Below, piece by piece: positions 24,141-34,985 of a stretch of 64,000 nt of DNA (position 1 is the stretch's first letter; each line of letters begins with the position of its first letter). Both the position numbers and the translations under genes were made by a program. The notes under the pieces are model-generated. The model saw only the letters and a program-made list of their open reading frames with translations. It was not told where the DNA came from and ran no database searches. The stretch is from Hydrangea macrophylla (taxonomy: Eukaryota; Streptophyta; Magnoliopsida; Cornales; Hydrangeaceae): contig CM066988.1 in NCBI GenBank assembly GCA_033977485.1, positions 5,850,501-5,914,500 on the forward strand, written 5' to 3'.

Positions 24141-24515
24141 ATGCTAAAACATATGTTTATGCGTTGTTTTAACTTTCAAAATTTTAACTTTGAAAATTCT
24201 TTGAGAGAGGACTTAGAAACTATTTGGCCCACGTTAGATGATCTTAAACTTCAACAAGAAGCTAGTAATCTTCTAGACTGCTTAACCTTCTTGAATAATA
24301 ATGACATAGAGGCCCAAATAGATAGCTTTATCCAAGTCCAGTCCAAAACCATGTGCATAGAACAGAAATTAAATTCCTATGATAATATTTCTATAGATTC
24401 TGTTCTAGGACAAGAGGAGGGTAATGAAGCTAAATTAGAACATCACTTAGACCCTACCCCTTTTATCGAACCATGGTCTCCTCCTGTTTTTAGTATTAAA
24501 ATAGAGGCGTTATAG
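24141..24515 (+). CDS. Unknown ORF in element C (125 aa)
   Basis: The ORF runs from ATG 24141 to the stop at 24515. Its first codons lie in the truncated LTR, so the start is artificial. Readable segments include NFENSLREDLETIWPTLDDL, DCLTFLNNNDIEAQIDSF and PTPFIEPWSPPVF. It is acidic and Leu/Asn-rich, without a motif I recognise. It may be the remains of an Athila-type polyprotein linker between protease and RT. A further degenerate reading frame (FRGHKFCIIS, FMRIPTFFSLL) follows to 24772. Confidence 0.35.
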   Translation: MLKHMFMRCFNFQNFNFENSLREDLETIWPTLDDLKLQQEASNLLDCLTFLNNNDIEAQIDSFIQVQSKTMCIEQKLNSYDNISIDSVLGQEEGNEAKLEHHLDPTPFIEPWSPPVFSIKIEAL

Positions 24516-24953
24516 GAAATACCAACACCAAAGATCGTTTCTTGCATATAAGTCCTAACAAGTGTGGTATACCTCTTATAATTGTCTCCACTAAATTTAG
24601 AGGCCATAAGTTTTGCATCATCTCCTCTGACCTTGAGCCTGACATTAGTTGGGGTAGTTGCATTTTTATGAGGATCCCTACATTCTTCTCACTGTTAAAT
24701 TATTTCACTGGAAAGATCCTCAAAAATTTCGGTTATTACTTTATGATAAAAATCTTGATTAACCGAATTTAGTTACTGAGTAGTTGTAGTATATTCTCTA
24801 TTTTTCCTTGTTGCTACTAATGATTTTGCAGGTAACTTAATAAAAGAAAAAAAAATATTGATATTAATGTCTCGAGGTAACATCATTCCTTCTCTCACTT
24901 TACTTTACATGTCCATGTGCTTAGTTTAGAACATTGAGGACAATGTTTAGTTT

Positions 24954-24970
24954 TAGTTGGGGGGGGGGGG
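24954..24970 (+). other. Internal polypurine-tract-like motif in element C
   Basis: TAGTT followed by twelve G, after GAGGACAATG. It copies the true tract next to the 3' LTR (TAGTTGGGGGGTG at 26763) about 1.8 kb downstream. Element F has the same duplication at 47596. Confidence 0.6.
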
Positions 24971-26576
24971 AGTGAGTCATTGCATGCCTCATCTTTCTTT
25001 TTGTCGTTCTTTAATGTCAATACACCTGCTTAGCAACATGACTCAGTAAGTTAAAACTGACAAAAATTTTAAAATTTTAAAGATTTTTTTTTAAAAGATA
25101 ATAAGATGGTTCTTGTATTTCTCTCTTAGTTAATGTAGTTAGTTATGATGCATTAATGTTATTTTCTGTATGTTATTAGTATGTGATATACTATGGTAGT
25201 TTGTTTACTATCTTAGTTATAGTATATTTTATGCTTTTTAATCTTCAAACAACTTTGAGCATGTTGTGACAACCTTGTACTTAGCTAAAATGGATGAGTA
25301 AGCATATCTTAGGTGTCTTGAGAGACTGTAGTGGAGACTAATAACCCAAGTGAGCTTTTGAGTCATTCTTTGTTTTTGAGGGTTTTATAAAATTACTCTT
25401 ACTTTTTGAAAAGCGTATTGACTCGTTGAAAGTCTCATTTTCCTTCTTCATTTTGACTGATCACTAGAAGAGAACATTCAGAATTTACCAAAATTTAGAG
25501 CTCTTGAATTTACTAAAATGAATAATCCTATGACTTAGAAGATGATTTAGGCCATCTTTCGACCATACACGCATAATACAGCCTTGGCCTACCTCTATGC
25601 TATTCCTTTACTTCACCTCTTGAGCCTTATCATAATTGCATTGTCATTATAATTCCTTAAATCTAAGCCTAACTCCAAAATACAAGTTTGAGCTTCTTTT
25701 CTCTAGTAGTGATTGGGATGCGTTATCTTGACAAGAAGTTTGGTTGTGTGAATAAAGGAAAGTTGGCAAAGAAAAAAATGATGAAAAAAAAAAAGAAAGA
25801 GAAAAAGAATAAAAATGAAAAGAAAAGCATGAAAAAAAAAAAGAAAAAGAATAAAATATGCCAATGGTTGTTACAAAAGAAAAAGAAAACATAATAATAA
25901 AAAGAAGAGAGAGATTGGAGATGTGGGAAAGTTTGAAAAGTTGTAATAGACATTCCAATCACATCCTTTAACCCAATTGAATATCACGAACCTCTTTTTT
26001 CTTTCACCTAACACCTCTTTTTCAAAGTCCTAATGATTTTAAGTAAACTGGATTTGAAGTTAAGGTAATGAGAGAGTTTTCCACGGTATCTCGCTCTTCT
26101 AGTGAAAAGTATCCTTTCATGAGACTTTGTGCACTATAAAATTTTCGTTTTTCCAATTTAGATATGAGAAGCATTAGATTCCATTCACATTTACTCTTTA
26201 TAGCTTCCAAATCATGAGTGATAATTATTACACCCAATTCGGAGTGATTTCATCTTGAGAGTGTAATCCCAGTGAGAGTTGAGTCAAAAATGAACGTCTT
26301 GATAGTATCTTAGGTTATGCAAGCTTTGAAATTAATGTTTTGTATTTTGGTTGTCAATTTACACATACACTTGAAGATTAATAGGTATGGAACATTCTAA
26401 TGACTTTGATAGTAGATTAACTGTAATGTGTGCGTTGCATGGCTATGGCATACTAGAGAGTTTCATGGGATTGTTGAGCTTAGCTACATTGCTAAATGAG
26501 AGGAAAAATTTTCTTGAAAACATTTAAATGAGAACCATTACCATAAATATGAATTTTGTGAGTAGATTCACTGTAA

Positions 26577-26662
26577 ACCCTCACGAGACAACACTCGTCC
26601 ACTAGGGGGAACCTAGGGGTTTAAAGGCTTGTTGCATACGCTAAATGCAATCGCGATTCCTG
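26577..26662 (+). other. Conserved 3' box with small hairpin in element C
   Basis: ACCCTCACGAGACAACACTC, then a CTAGGGG motif, then GGCTTGTTGCATACGCTAAA. It is closely matched in element F at 49185-49262. The core TTGCAT and ATGCAA arms can pair around a 7-nt loop. It lies about 115-200 bp before the 3' LTR in this element. Confidence 0.55.
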
Positions 26663-26775
26663 CAAAAGTGAGTTAGGATTTTTACTTTCTTTTGTTTTCA
26701 ATTCTTAGAGTTTAAATAAATATTGTTGTAGTTCGCTTCATTGCTAGAGACTAGCAACGAGCTAGTTGGGGGGTG

Positions 26776-28400
26776 TGATTCGAGATGAAAAGTGCATGTT
26801 CATAGCGTATTACATGGTCTTTTATGCATACTTTTATCCCCAAAGTCCCTACAGTTAGGTGCATTCTAATAACAATGTTCTTTTTATTGCATTAATGCTA
26901 ACACATATATTTATGCGTTGTTTATAGGTATTATAATGTAAATCAATGAAGTGAAGCTAAAGAAAAGTGATTCTGGTGAAGAGAACAATAGAGCAGCTGA
27001 GAAAATGCCAATTTTGACAATGAAGACTTCAGATTTGGAATATTTTTCTAGAAATACAAAATGTAGATCTTTGAGTTATAGTTGGGTGGTCGCAAACGGA
27101 GGTCAATCCGAGGTCTGAGTGAAAAGTTAGGGCAATTCTCTCATCGGTGCGCAGAGTTGTCAAAATTAGAGGAGTTCAAGCCCTTGAGCAGAGTTCAATC
27201 GATCGAACTAAGCTCAATCGATTGAACTTTATTTTCATCCAAAAGTTGCGTAACCTCTACAGGAACCCTATATATAAGTCGTTTTGACGCCAGACAAAGG
27301 GAGGACGCTCCAGAATGCATAAAACAGCAGTTTAGGGTAGTTTTAGGGTTAGATTAGGAGTAGATTAGATTAGATTCTTATTTTTCTTCCTCTTTTCCAT
27401 TAATTTATTGAAGATTATTGTAGATTCAAGTGGATTTCATGTTTATTTCAAGTTTATTTCAGATTATATCCAGGTTTTTCTTTTGAATCTTTGTTATTTG
27501 ATTGTTATTAGTTTATATGTTATGATTACTCTAGGTTACTACTTCTGTATTAGTTTTATTATATTTCCGTAGTTTAGACATTGGAAATATGTGATGAAAT
27601 ATTGATTCCCAACCTCTGCCATGCAATCTTTAGAAACCTTAGGCTCGATCAAACGAAGGTATTTCGATCTATCGAACCAGAACCATAGTCAAGCGATCGA
27701 AGACATTTCGATCGATTGAAGGACGATGCTGTCCGATCGATCGAGAGCGCTTTGATCGATCGAACATGTTAAATCCTGAGATGATTCTTTTAAGTATTCC
27801 ATGACTTTCTATTTTAGAAATTTGTCATCAAATTGTCCCTATAAGCTCAGTTTGTCACAACAATTTTTAGAACGTAAAGACTTAAGGCTATTTTCTTCAA
27901 TGACTTTAGAAAACCACTTTGAATGCTAACACCATTTAGACTGCAAGTAATAAACAATGTTTTAAACCGTCTTCTAAGTATTTTAAATCACTTGTGATGA
28001 TGTAGTCCCGGTCATGAAAGGGCTATTGATTCTATATCTTTAGAAAAATACAGAATCCTGAAGACGAATGAACTCCATAGAACATTAATGAATTTGCATG
28101 ATAGATGGTTAGGATCAATGTGGACTCACGTATTTCCAACATCTTTAATTTATCTGTTTAATTAGTTATGTTTCTTTATGATTTAGTTTGCTATTTAGTT
28201 TAAGTTAATTAATTAGGACACGTAGAACCTCCACTTCTATATTCTTATTTTCTTTTCTTTTGCTCTAGGCTATAACTTAGTAAACATTCCTCCTATTCCT
28301 TTCATGTGGAATCGACCTGGACTTCCAGTACTATATTACTTGCAAGATCACCTACACTTGGGTATAGCACACAAGAGCACACAGAAAAATTCTCGTGTCA
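26776..28400 (+). repeat. 3' LTR of element C
   Basis: It starts TGATTCGAGATG after the tract TAGTTGGGGGGTG (26763-26775), and ends TCGTGTCA directly before the target duplication. A TATA box TATATATAA lies at 27269-27277. It has TCGATCGA-type palindromes near 27195-27225 and 27640-27770, and a matching inverted solo copy at 13747-15353. Confidence 0.88.
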
Positions 28401-28639
28401 GCTACCCTACTCTGGATGGCTGAGAAACTGGCCGCTGCTGAGGCCACCCTGGTAGAGGAGAAGGCTGCTTGGGAGTCTAAAAGGTTTGCCCTTTCCGTGC
28501 CAGAGGAAAAGTCCACGGCTTTGGCCCATGAGCTGGAGGAGGCCCGGGATACCATCTCCACCGAGCGGGCTGCTCGGAAGGCCTCGGAATCTAAGGTTGT
28601 GGATGCAGAGGCTGGGAGGATGGCCGCTGAGAAGGAAAC

Positions 28640-31500
28640 TCTCTGCTTGTAAGCTGCCACTTTTAGATATGTCCGGTCTCTTTTTCTTCTACAAAGTCGA
28701 GTTCTGCTCGGAGGGTGTCTTCATTGCTCTACTTACTAAAATTTGCCACTCGGTATATAGGTAACCCGAGCTCGGTGGGGACCACTACCTCAAAGCCATA
28801 GGTTAGTAAGAATGGTGTCTCGCCTGTTGCTACCTGGGGAGTGGTACAGTAGGCCCACAGAAGGGTCGGTAATTCCTCTGCCCAAAGCCCCTTGGCATTT
28901 TCGAGTCTGGTCTTGATTGAATGCAGAATAGTCCAATTTTTCACCTCAGCTTGACCATTGGCTTGAGGGTGCTCGGGTGAAGAATAGTGATTGGATATCC
29001 TGTAGCCTGAATAGAACTGCCTGAATACCAGAGTGTCAAACTGTCTGCCTTTATCGCTGACCAGAACCCGGGGAATGTAGAACCTACAAAGGATATTTTT
29101 CTCGATGAAGCTTTTTATCTTTTTCTCGGTGATTGTTGGTAAGGGCTCGGCCTCTGCCCACTTAGTGAAGTAGTCCACGGCAATAACAGCGAACTTAACT
29201 TGCCCTTTTCCCATCAAGAGGGGACCGACGATGTCGATGCCTCACTGAGTGAACGACCATGGGCTGAGGATAGGTGTTTGGAATTATCCTAGGCGGTTGA
29301 TCATGGGGGAGTATCTTTGGCACTTGTCGCATTGTCTGACATACTCCTGCGAGTCCCGAGCCATTGTCGGCCAATAATAGCCCAACAACAGGGCTTTTCG
29401 GGAGAGCGCCCAACCTCCTACGTGCTTACCGTAAACACCTTCATGGATTTCATGTAGTATTGCTTAGACCTATGTGGGGTGGACACAGTGAAGATATGGG
29501 ATAGAGAACCACTTTTGTAGAAGATGTATCGACGAGGTAATATCTGGCCGCCCGGTACTTTATCCGGCGGGCTTCTTCCCTTTCGTTCAGTAGCAAGCTA
29601 GTTGTGAGAAATGTCGTGATCGGATCCATCCACCTGGGGCCTAAGGTGACCGGATCGACCTCCATGCCTTCCAAGTTGATCACACTTGGCTCGGGTAAGT
29701 ATTCAACCCTTATCTCGGGCAAGTCTGACTTGGAGGGCGAGGCGAGGCGGGCTAACCGATTGGCTCTCGTATTCTCTTCCCTGGGATCTATATTATGGAG
29801 AAGCCTTCTAATTTTTTGAATCTATTCAGACAAGGGCCAAGTAAGCTACCATGTTGTCTTTTTAAGCTTCATATTCCTGGGTAATTTGATTGACTACGAG
29901 TTGGAAGTCACTGTACCCCTGGACTTGCCGCGCACCCATTGATGTGGCCAGTTGCAATCCAACCAACAGGGCTTCGTACTCGGCCTCATTGTTGGAGGCC
30001 CAGAACCTGAACTGTAATGCGTACTCAAGCTAGATTCTGTCGGGAGTAGTCAGGATGATCCCTTCCCTGCTGCCTTGCTTGTTAGAGGACCTGTCTACGT
30101 AAAGTATCTAGGTTGGCATATTCTTTTGCAACCCAGGCGGTAGATAGGGCAAGTCGTCTTCTTCCATCGAGTCTTCTGGGCATGTGAACTCCACGAAAAA
30201 ATCTTCTATGGCCTATCTCTTGATCGCCGTGCGGGGTCTATAGATTACTTTGAATTCTTCTAACTCCAAGGCCCACCTAACGAGCCTTCCGGATGTTTTA
30301 GGCCTGCTTAGGATCCGACAGAGCAGCTGATCTATAAGGACCACGATAGTATGGGCCTGGAAATACAGGCAAAGTCTCCGGGCAGACGTGATGAGAACAA
30401 AGGTGAGCTTCTCGATGTGAGAATATCTGCTTTTTGCGCCTTGAAGTGCCCGACTGGTGCAGTAAACTGGGAATTGTATCCCGTGTTCTTCTCGAATGAG
30501 AGCCGAGCTGACTGCTGAAGGTGAGACTACCAATTATAAGAACAATTCCTCATTTGGCATGGTTATTGAGAGTAAAGGGGGTGATGCCAAGTACTTCTTG
30601 AATTCCTGAAATGCCTCCTCGCACTCTTTCGACCACTGAAAGGCCTTGTGGAGGATTTTGAAAAATGGAAGACACCGGTCGGTAGCTCGAGAGACAAATC
30701 TGTTTAATGCGGCGACCCGCCCGGCCAAGCTCTGAATTTCTTTGGTTGACCTGGGCGACCGCATGCTTATGATGGCCTGGATTTTCTCAGGGTTTGCTTC
30801 GATACCCTGCCTGCTAACTAGGTGTCCCAGAAACTTCCTAGACGAGACGCAAAATGTGCACTTGGCCGAGTTCAACCTCATTCCGAACTTCTTCAAAATG
30901 TCGAAGGCCTCGGCCAGATGTTCAAGATGGTCAGACTCGTCTCGACTTTCGACCAAGAGATCATCAATGTAGACTTCCATGGACTTCCCGATCAGATCCT
31001 TGAATATGTGATTGACCAGGCGTTGATAGGTCGACCAAGAGATCATCAATGTTCCTTTGTCCGTGATGAAGGAGATCTTCTCTTTATCCCCGGGGTACAT
31101 GCTAATCTAGTTGTACCCCGAATAAGCGTCCATGAACGAAAGGAGTGCATGCCCAACTGTGGAGTCCACAAGGAGGTCTATCCTAAGCAGTGGATAACAA
31201 TACTTGGGGCAGGCCTTATTCAGGTCAAGTGAAATCCACACACATTCTCTACTTCATGTTGCTTTTCTTGACTAGTACCACGTTTGCTAACCAGTCAGGA
31301 TAATAGACCACTCGAATAGAGTTCGCCTTCAGGAGCTTTTCAACTTCTTCACATACCGTCGCCTGTCTTTCGGGTGCCATACCCTACCTTTTTTGCTTGA
31401 CCGGCCGGGAGTCCGGGTCGATGTTGAGATAGTGAGACATGACCCAAGGATCTATCCCAAGCATGTCTTCATGGCTACAAGCGAAGACATCCTGACTCTA
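28640..31500 (-). pseudogene. pol of element D: RT, RNase H, archaeal-type RNase H, integrase (decayed)
   Basis: Minus-strand blocks: the RT start near 31500-31100 is degenerate. The RT palm is 31100-30534, with the YIDDLLV catalytic motif and FLGHLVSRQGIEANPEKI. RNase H is 30533-30213. A second, archaeal-type RNase H is 30150-29880 (LYVDRSSNKQGS, SNNEAEYEALLVGLQLA), which identifies the Tat lineage. The integrase core is 29217-28729 with AVDYFTKWAEA, VSDKGRQF and ANGQAEVKN holding the D, D, E residues. After a stop at 28729 the C-terminus (SNEDTLRAELD) is readable to MAAYKQRV at about 28640, where it meets the antisense ORF. The C-terminal end is lost. In-frame stops and frameshifts are frequent. 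Confidence 0.88.
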
Positions 31501-31509
31501 CTGTAGGAA

Positions 31510-33928
31510 TCAGATTAACTTCTCCTTAAGGCCTAGCTCCAAGAGAGTGCCTATGCTAACGTAGTGGTCGGGGAACTTCGGGTCCAACATCACTTGCTCC
31601 AATTCTTCCACCGAACCTACTCCATTGCTTTGGTTCCTCGGGTCCATTTCCTGAATGTTCAATGTTTCAGTGATGGCCTCTCTGCGCAGGGAGCTGACGT
31701 AGCAGCTCCGAGCGGTCATTTGGCCTCCTTGTAAGCTTTTAGGTCCCTGAGGGGTTGGAAACTTGACCACCAGGCTGTATATCAACACAACTACCTTGTC
31801 TTTGTTGAGAGTTGGTCTCCCGAGGATGACGTTGTATGTAGACAGAGCTTCTATAATTAAGAAGCCAGCCGGTACAGATGTCTGCTGGGGGTAAGTCCCC
31901 ATAAGAACTAGGAGCTCGATGGTGCCGAGCGGTTTCGTGCTGGACCCATTGAAACCCACCAGGGGAGTGGCCACTAGTCGGAGCCAATCCTGTGATATCC
32001 TGAGCTGATCGAATGTTGAGACGAACATGATATCAGAGGAGCTGCCCGTGTCCACCAACACCCTTTTAACCACATAGTTTGCTACGGAGAGTGTTACCAC
32101 CAGCGGATCATCGTGAGGGCAGTCCAGGCCTAGCATGTCCTCGGATGAGAATGTTAACACATTGATTGAGGGTGAGCTGGTGGATTGGACATGCCAGACA
32201 TCTGATTGGGATGCCCGAGCATGCCTCTTCTTGGCCGACTGTGAATCCCTTCCGCCTGAAGTTCGTCCAGAGATTACATTGGTTTGCCCGAGGGGTCGCG
32301 GCTGCTTGGAACCCTGGGTGTCTTGTTGAGGTCGTCTATCTACCGCCACGAACTCGATTAGGTGTCCTTGCTCAATCAGCTTCTTAATGGCGATCTTAAG
32401 CTTGAAGCAGTCCTTTGTGACATGTCTGTGGTCTTTGTGGAAGCGGCAAAACTTATCCCAGTTTCTCTTACCGAGCAAGCTTTTCAGTTTCGCTGGCTGC
32501 TGGAGTAGCCTCTGGGTTTCATCGGCGGCCATAGCCTCGTGGATTGGCCGGGAAAGTGGCGAGAAGGTAATCGTGGCCGGATCCCGGCCACCTCTCTGTT
32601 GATCTTCCCTAGGCTTCTTTCCTGGACCCTTCTCAGAGCCTTCACGTTTCCGTTTACCTTTCGGGGACTCGTCTCCCATGAAGCTGGCACGCTTGGACTT
32701 CAGAAACTCCTCCATATCGATGTACTTTCTGACCCTTTCTAAGAGTTCCACCAGGGTTGCTGGTCAGTCACAATGAAACGGCATAACAACTTTGGTATGT
32801 TGGACTCCCAAGCAAAAGGCCATGATAGTGGCCGTTTCATTAAAATGGCGAATTTGAAGCCTTTACTGGTTGAAACGATCCACATAGTCCTTTAAGGACT
32901 CCCCCTTATGTTGCTTGACAGTCAGTAGTTGAGTGTTCGGTTGCAACCGGTCAAGCATCCCTACGAATTGGCTAATGAAAAGCTTGCTCAGTGTCTTGAA
33001 GTCATCAACCGTTCGGGGTTTAAGACCATGGAACCACTGCACGGCTGGCCCTTTGAGAGTGCTGCGGAAAGCCAGGCACACTAATTCATCGACCGTGGTG
33101 ACTAACACCATCTGGGCCTTGTAGGTACGAACGTGATCCACTGGGCTCCCTATCCCGTCGTAAGAGCTGAGATACGATGGCTTAAACTTTCACGGGATGG
33201 GAAATCCGGTGACCCAAATGATGCAGGGCGACTCGGTCTCTGTGTTGGTATGATCATGGTGCTGCTAGCGGCCCAACTGCTCGATCTATTTCTGTAAGTC
33301 CTGGATTTGAGCATTCACGTCTTTCCTCTCGGTCTTCCTTTTTATGTCATAGCAGTGAGTCGGATCAGACGACGAGGCCTCTTCTTCGAAGTGTTGTCCT
33401 TAGGGATAGGACCCAGCTCTGGCTCTGGGTGATCGTGTGCCTGAGATCTCCTTGACTCCTGGCTGGGGGGTCCTCGATCGATTCCCGGGCCATATGTCCT
33501 GGCCCCTCCTTTATTGCAGCACGCCTACTATTGATGATGTCTCTAACATCTCGCGCCCGGTGCAGATTAGCCCGGGCATACAATCGGGTTCGCCTAGGGG
33601 CTTGGCTACGCTCGTCATCCCCACACTGCCTCCAACCCGGAGAGGATGCAGGTGCAGTGTAGGTATGTTGTCTAACCCGGGGAGGCTATCGGTTGGGCGC
33701 ACCTTTCCCGGGCTGCTCCTCGATTTGGGGGAGCGCATCCTGTTGGGCCAGTAGTGCTTCAATCTGCTGTTGGGTTCGTTGTTGACCCTCTAAGAGTTGT
33801 GTGAGAGGCACAGTGACTTGCTCGAAAGTCATAGTGGCGGTCGGTCAGCCAGGCTATGAGTCCTCCTGACCGACTTGATCATCCTGACTGGTTTGAGTGG
33901 CAATTTTCTTACCCTTCTTCGTGGGCAT
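31510..33928 (-). pseudogene. gag-protease of element D (mostly readable, broken)
   Basis: The ATG at 33928 (MPTKKGKKIATQTSQDD) is followed by a TAG stop after about 22 codons and further breaks. The capsid domain is 33141-32863 (FRSTLKGPAVQWFHGLKPRT, LLTVKQHKGESLKDYVDRF). A 413-codon open stretch runs 32751-31510: a basic linker, the zinc-finger-like FCRFHKDHRHVTKDC, then aspartic protease with VLVDTGSSSDIMF and a later YNVILGRPTL. The stretch ends in TGA, where element A has CAG at the matching codon. Pol normally continues from here as one polyprotein. The Gag-PR order and sequence agree with element A. Confidence 0.88.
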
Positions 33929-33969
33929 GTTGATCAGTCAAAAGATTTGTTGATTAGAAACTGGACGTT

Positions 33970-33989
33970 TCCCACAGACGACGCCGAAT
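33970..33989 (-). other. Primer-binding-site-like sequence of element D
   Basis: The minus strand reads TTCGGCGTCGTCTGTGGGA directly after the 5' LTR. It is equivalent to 2373-2391 in element A. The tRNA is not assigned. Confidence 0.6.
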
Positions 33990-34628
33990 TGATGATTCCA
34001 AAAATTGGGTAAGAATAATTATATGAAAGAGATGAACACAATGAAGTTTGGATGTGGTTCGACCTCGTTAATAAAGTGACCTACGTCCACGGGTGCATCG
34101 GTGCACTTTCACTAACAGATCACCGGCGGGGACTGGTGAGCCAACAGAGTAGGCGGCACTACCAGAGAAACCGACCGGGTGTATGTGTATGAATTAATAT
34201 ATTATGCTTTCCTTTAGGTTCAGGATACGACCCCCATTAATGGTGGTGGGTGGCCTCTTTTGTAGGGGCAAGAGACCACCCGTACAAGATTAGTCTGCAG
34301 ATTAGGAAGCTTAATCTGACTACACCATGATTTACACGAATTTAGGAGAGTTTCCTAAGTGGTTTAGGAAACTACTTGCTCCTTCCATTTTTGTCTTCTA
34401 GCTGGGATAGGTAATTCCATGGTTGCCTGCTAGGCAAGCAACCATGCCTTCTGGAGGTACACCCATGTGGGGCCAATCTGGAGCGAACGCCCGGGCTTCT
34501 GACCGAACCGGGCAGTTTCATACAACGACTCAGGAGGATTAAACAATAGACCTGGATTCAAGGTGACTTGACTTCTCTTTGCTGAGGTGGCGAGGTTTGA
34601 CTTTGACCAGATATTTTCGTACATATCA
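33990..34628 (-). repeat. 5' LTR of element D
   Basis: Plus-strand ends are TGATGATTCC and CATATCA. It pairs with 20947-21584 at high similarity, with scattered transitions and a one-base length difference. The TATA-like box of the other copy is changed here (CTTTTGTAGG). Confidence 0.92.
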
Positions 34629-34985
34629 GGTGGTATGCCGGCCAAAGACGCTTCCTTAATCCGAGATATCTCTTCTACAGAAAAGTGGCGACAAGAATGA
34701 CGGGCCTTCATATCAAGAGAAGGTTCATGATTGTGAGATTTGTTCACTACCTCAATTATTCAATGGCCATCTACTTGTTTTCTGCCTCGGATTTCAAATG
34801 GACAATCTATAAGTCGAGATGCAGTTTTTCTCTTCCGAATTTCTGCAATGAGATCACGAATATTCTAATAGCTACCACCTCTATCACAGCCAATAACCAC
34901 ATCTTTGTCTTTATACGATCTTTTTATAGAAATTGCATAACGTATGAAAACCAAGTCTCTAACAGCATTGAACAAGTCTTCTCTG
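34629..34985 (-). pseudogene. Mutator/FAR1-like transposase, N-terminal middle piece (2 of 3)
   Basis: The minus strand reads EDLFNAVRDLVFIRYAISI, KDKDVVIGCDRGGSY, a stop, KRKTASRLIDCPFEIRG, another stop, then NKSHNHEPSLDMKARHSC and RIKEASLAGIP, which breaks at the LTR of element D. Removing one 5-bp target repeat, the next codons are at 20946 and downward (RQIISSLRKNN), giving an uninterrupted frame. This is the FAR1-type DNA-binding region that precedes the MULE transposase domain. Both stops are older or younger decay; the order relative to the insertions is unknown. Confidence 0.88.

Larger units (their letters stand above)
24024..28400 (+). mobile_element. Element C: deleted LTR element with Athila-like 3' region
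   Basis: Perfect 5-bp target duplications GCTAC flank it (24019-24023 and 28401-28405). The 5' LTR survives only as its first about 148 bp (24024-24171) and then jumps into internal sequence. The 3' LTR is complete (1,625 bp). The internal 2.6 kb has one unknown ORF, a G-rich tract at 24954, a purine-rich tract at 25765-25910 and a conserved box before the 3' LTR, all in the same order as in the 3' region of element F. No RT, RNase H or integrase is seen. It sits in the coiled-coil part of the extra ORF of element D. Confidence 0.85.
22587..28652 (+). pseudogene. Antisense extra ORF of element D (putative gypsy-type-transposase-like domain plus coiled coil), interrupted by element C
   Basis: The plus-strand ATG at 22587 starts an acidic N-terminus, then EKYDVPDRFSLGVHSDGAHL, a stop at about 22816, and in another frame LAPNGWRFLMGAISLWP and YELTLQEFFWAHRPFKVHGE. 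This resembles the 'putative gypsy type transposon' domain (PF04195-like). Introns are suggested at about 23173-23248 (AAGAGTAAGC to CATGCAG) and 23418-23503. A following exon starts MALKNAATLKEKEAALLARV. After element C (24024-28400) comes a coiled coil, LEEARDTISTERAARKASE, ending at 28652. Stops and frame changes show decay. Function is unknown. It lies between integrase and the 3' LTR. Confidence 0.6.
20947..34628 (-). mobile_element. Element D: Tat-lineage Ty3/gypsy retrotransposon with antisense extra ORF, nested in the transposase pseudogene
   Basis: It is bounded by LTRs of 638 and 639 bp. The flanks are GGTGA (20942-20946) and GGTGG (34629-34633), a 4-of-5 target duplication. Minus-strand order is 5' LTR, primer site, gag-protease, RT, RNase H, archaeal-type RNase H, integrase, antisense extra ORF, polypurine tract, 3' LTR. 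The second RNase H is the hallmark of the Tat lineage. Element C has inserted into the extra ORF. The integrase C-terminus is missing at a deletion junction near 28.64 kb. Confidence 0.9.

Noticed and set aside
25688..25894. Lys-rich ORF in element C
   Set aside because: Translation of an A/G-rich tract that is conserved in composition, not in codons, in element F.
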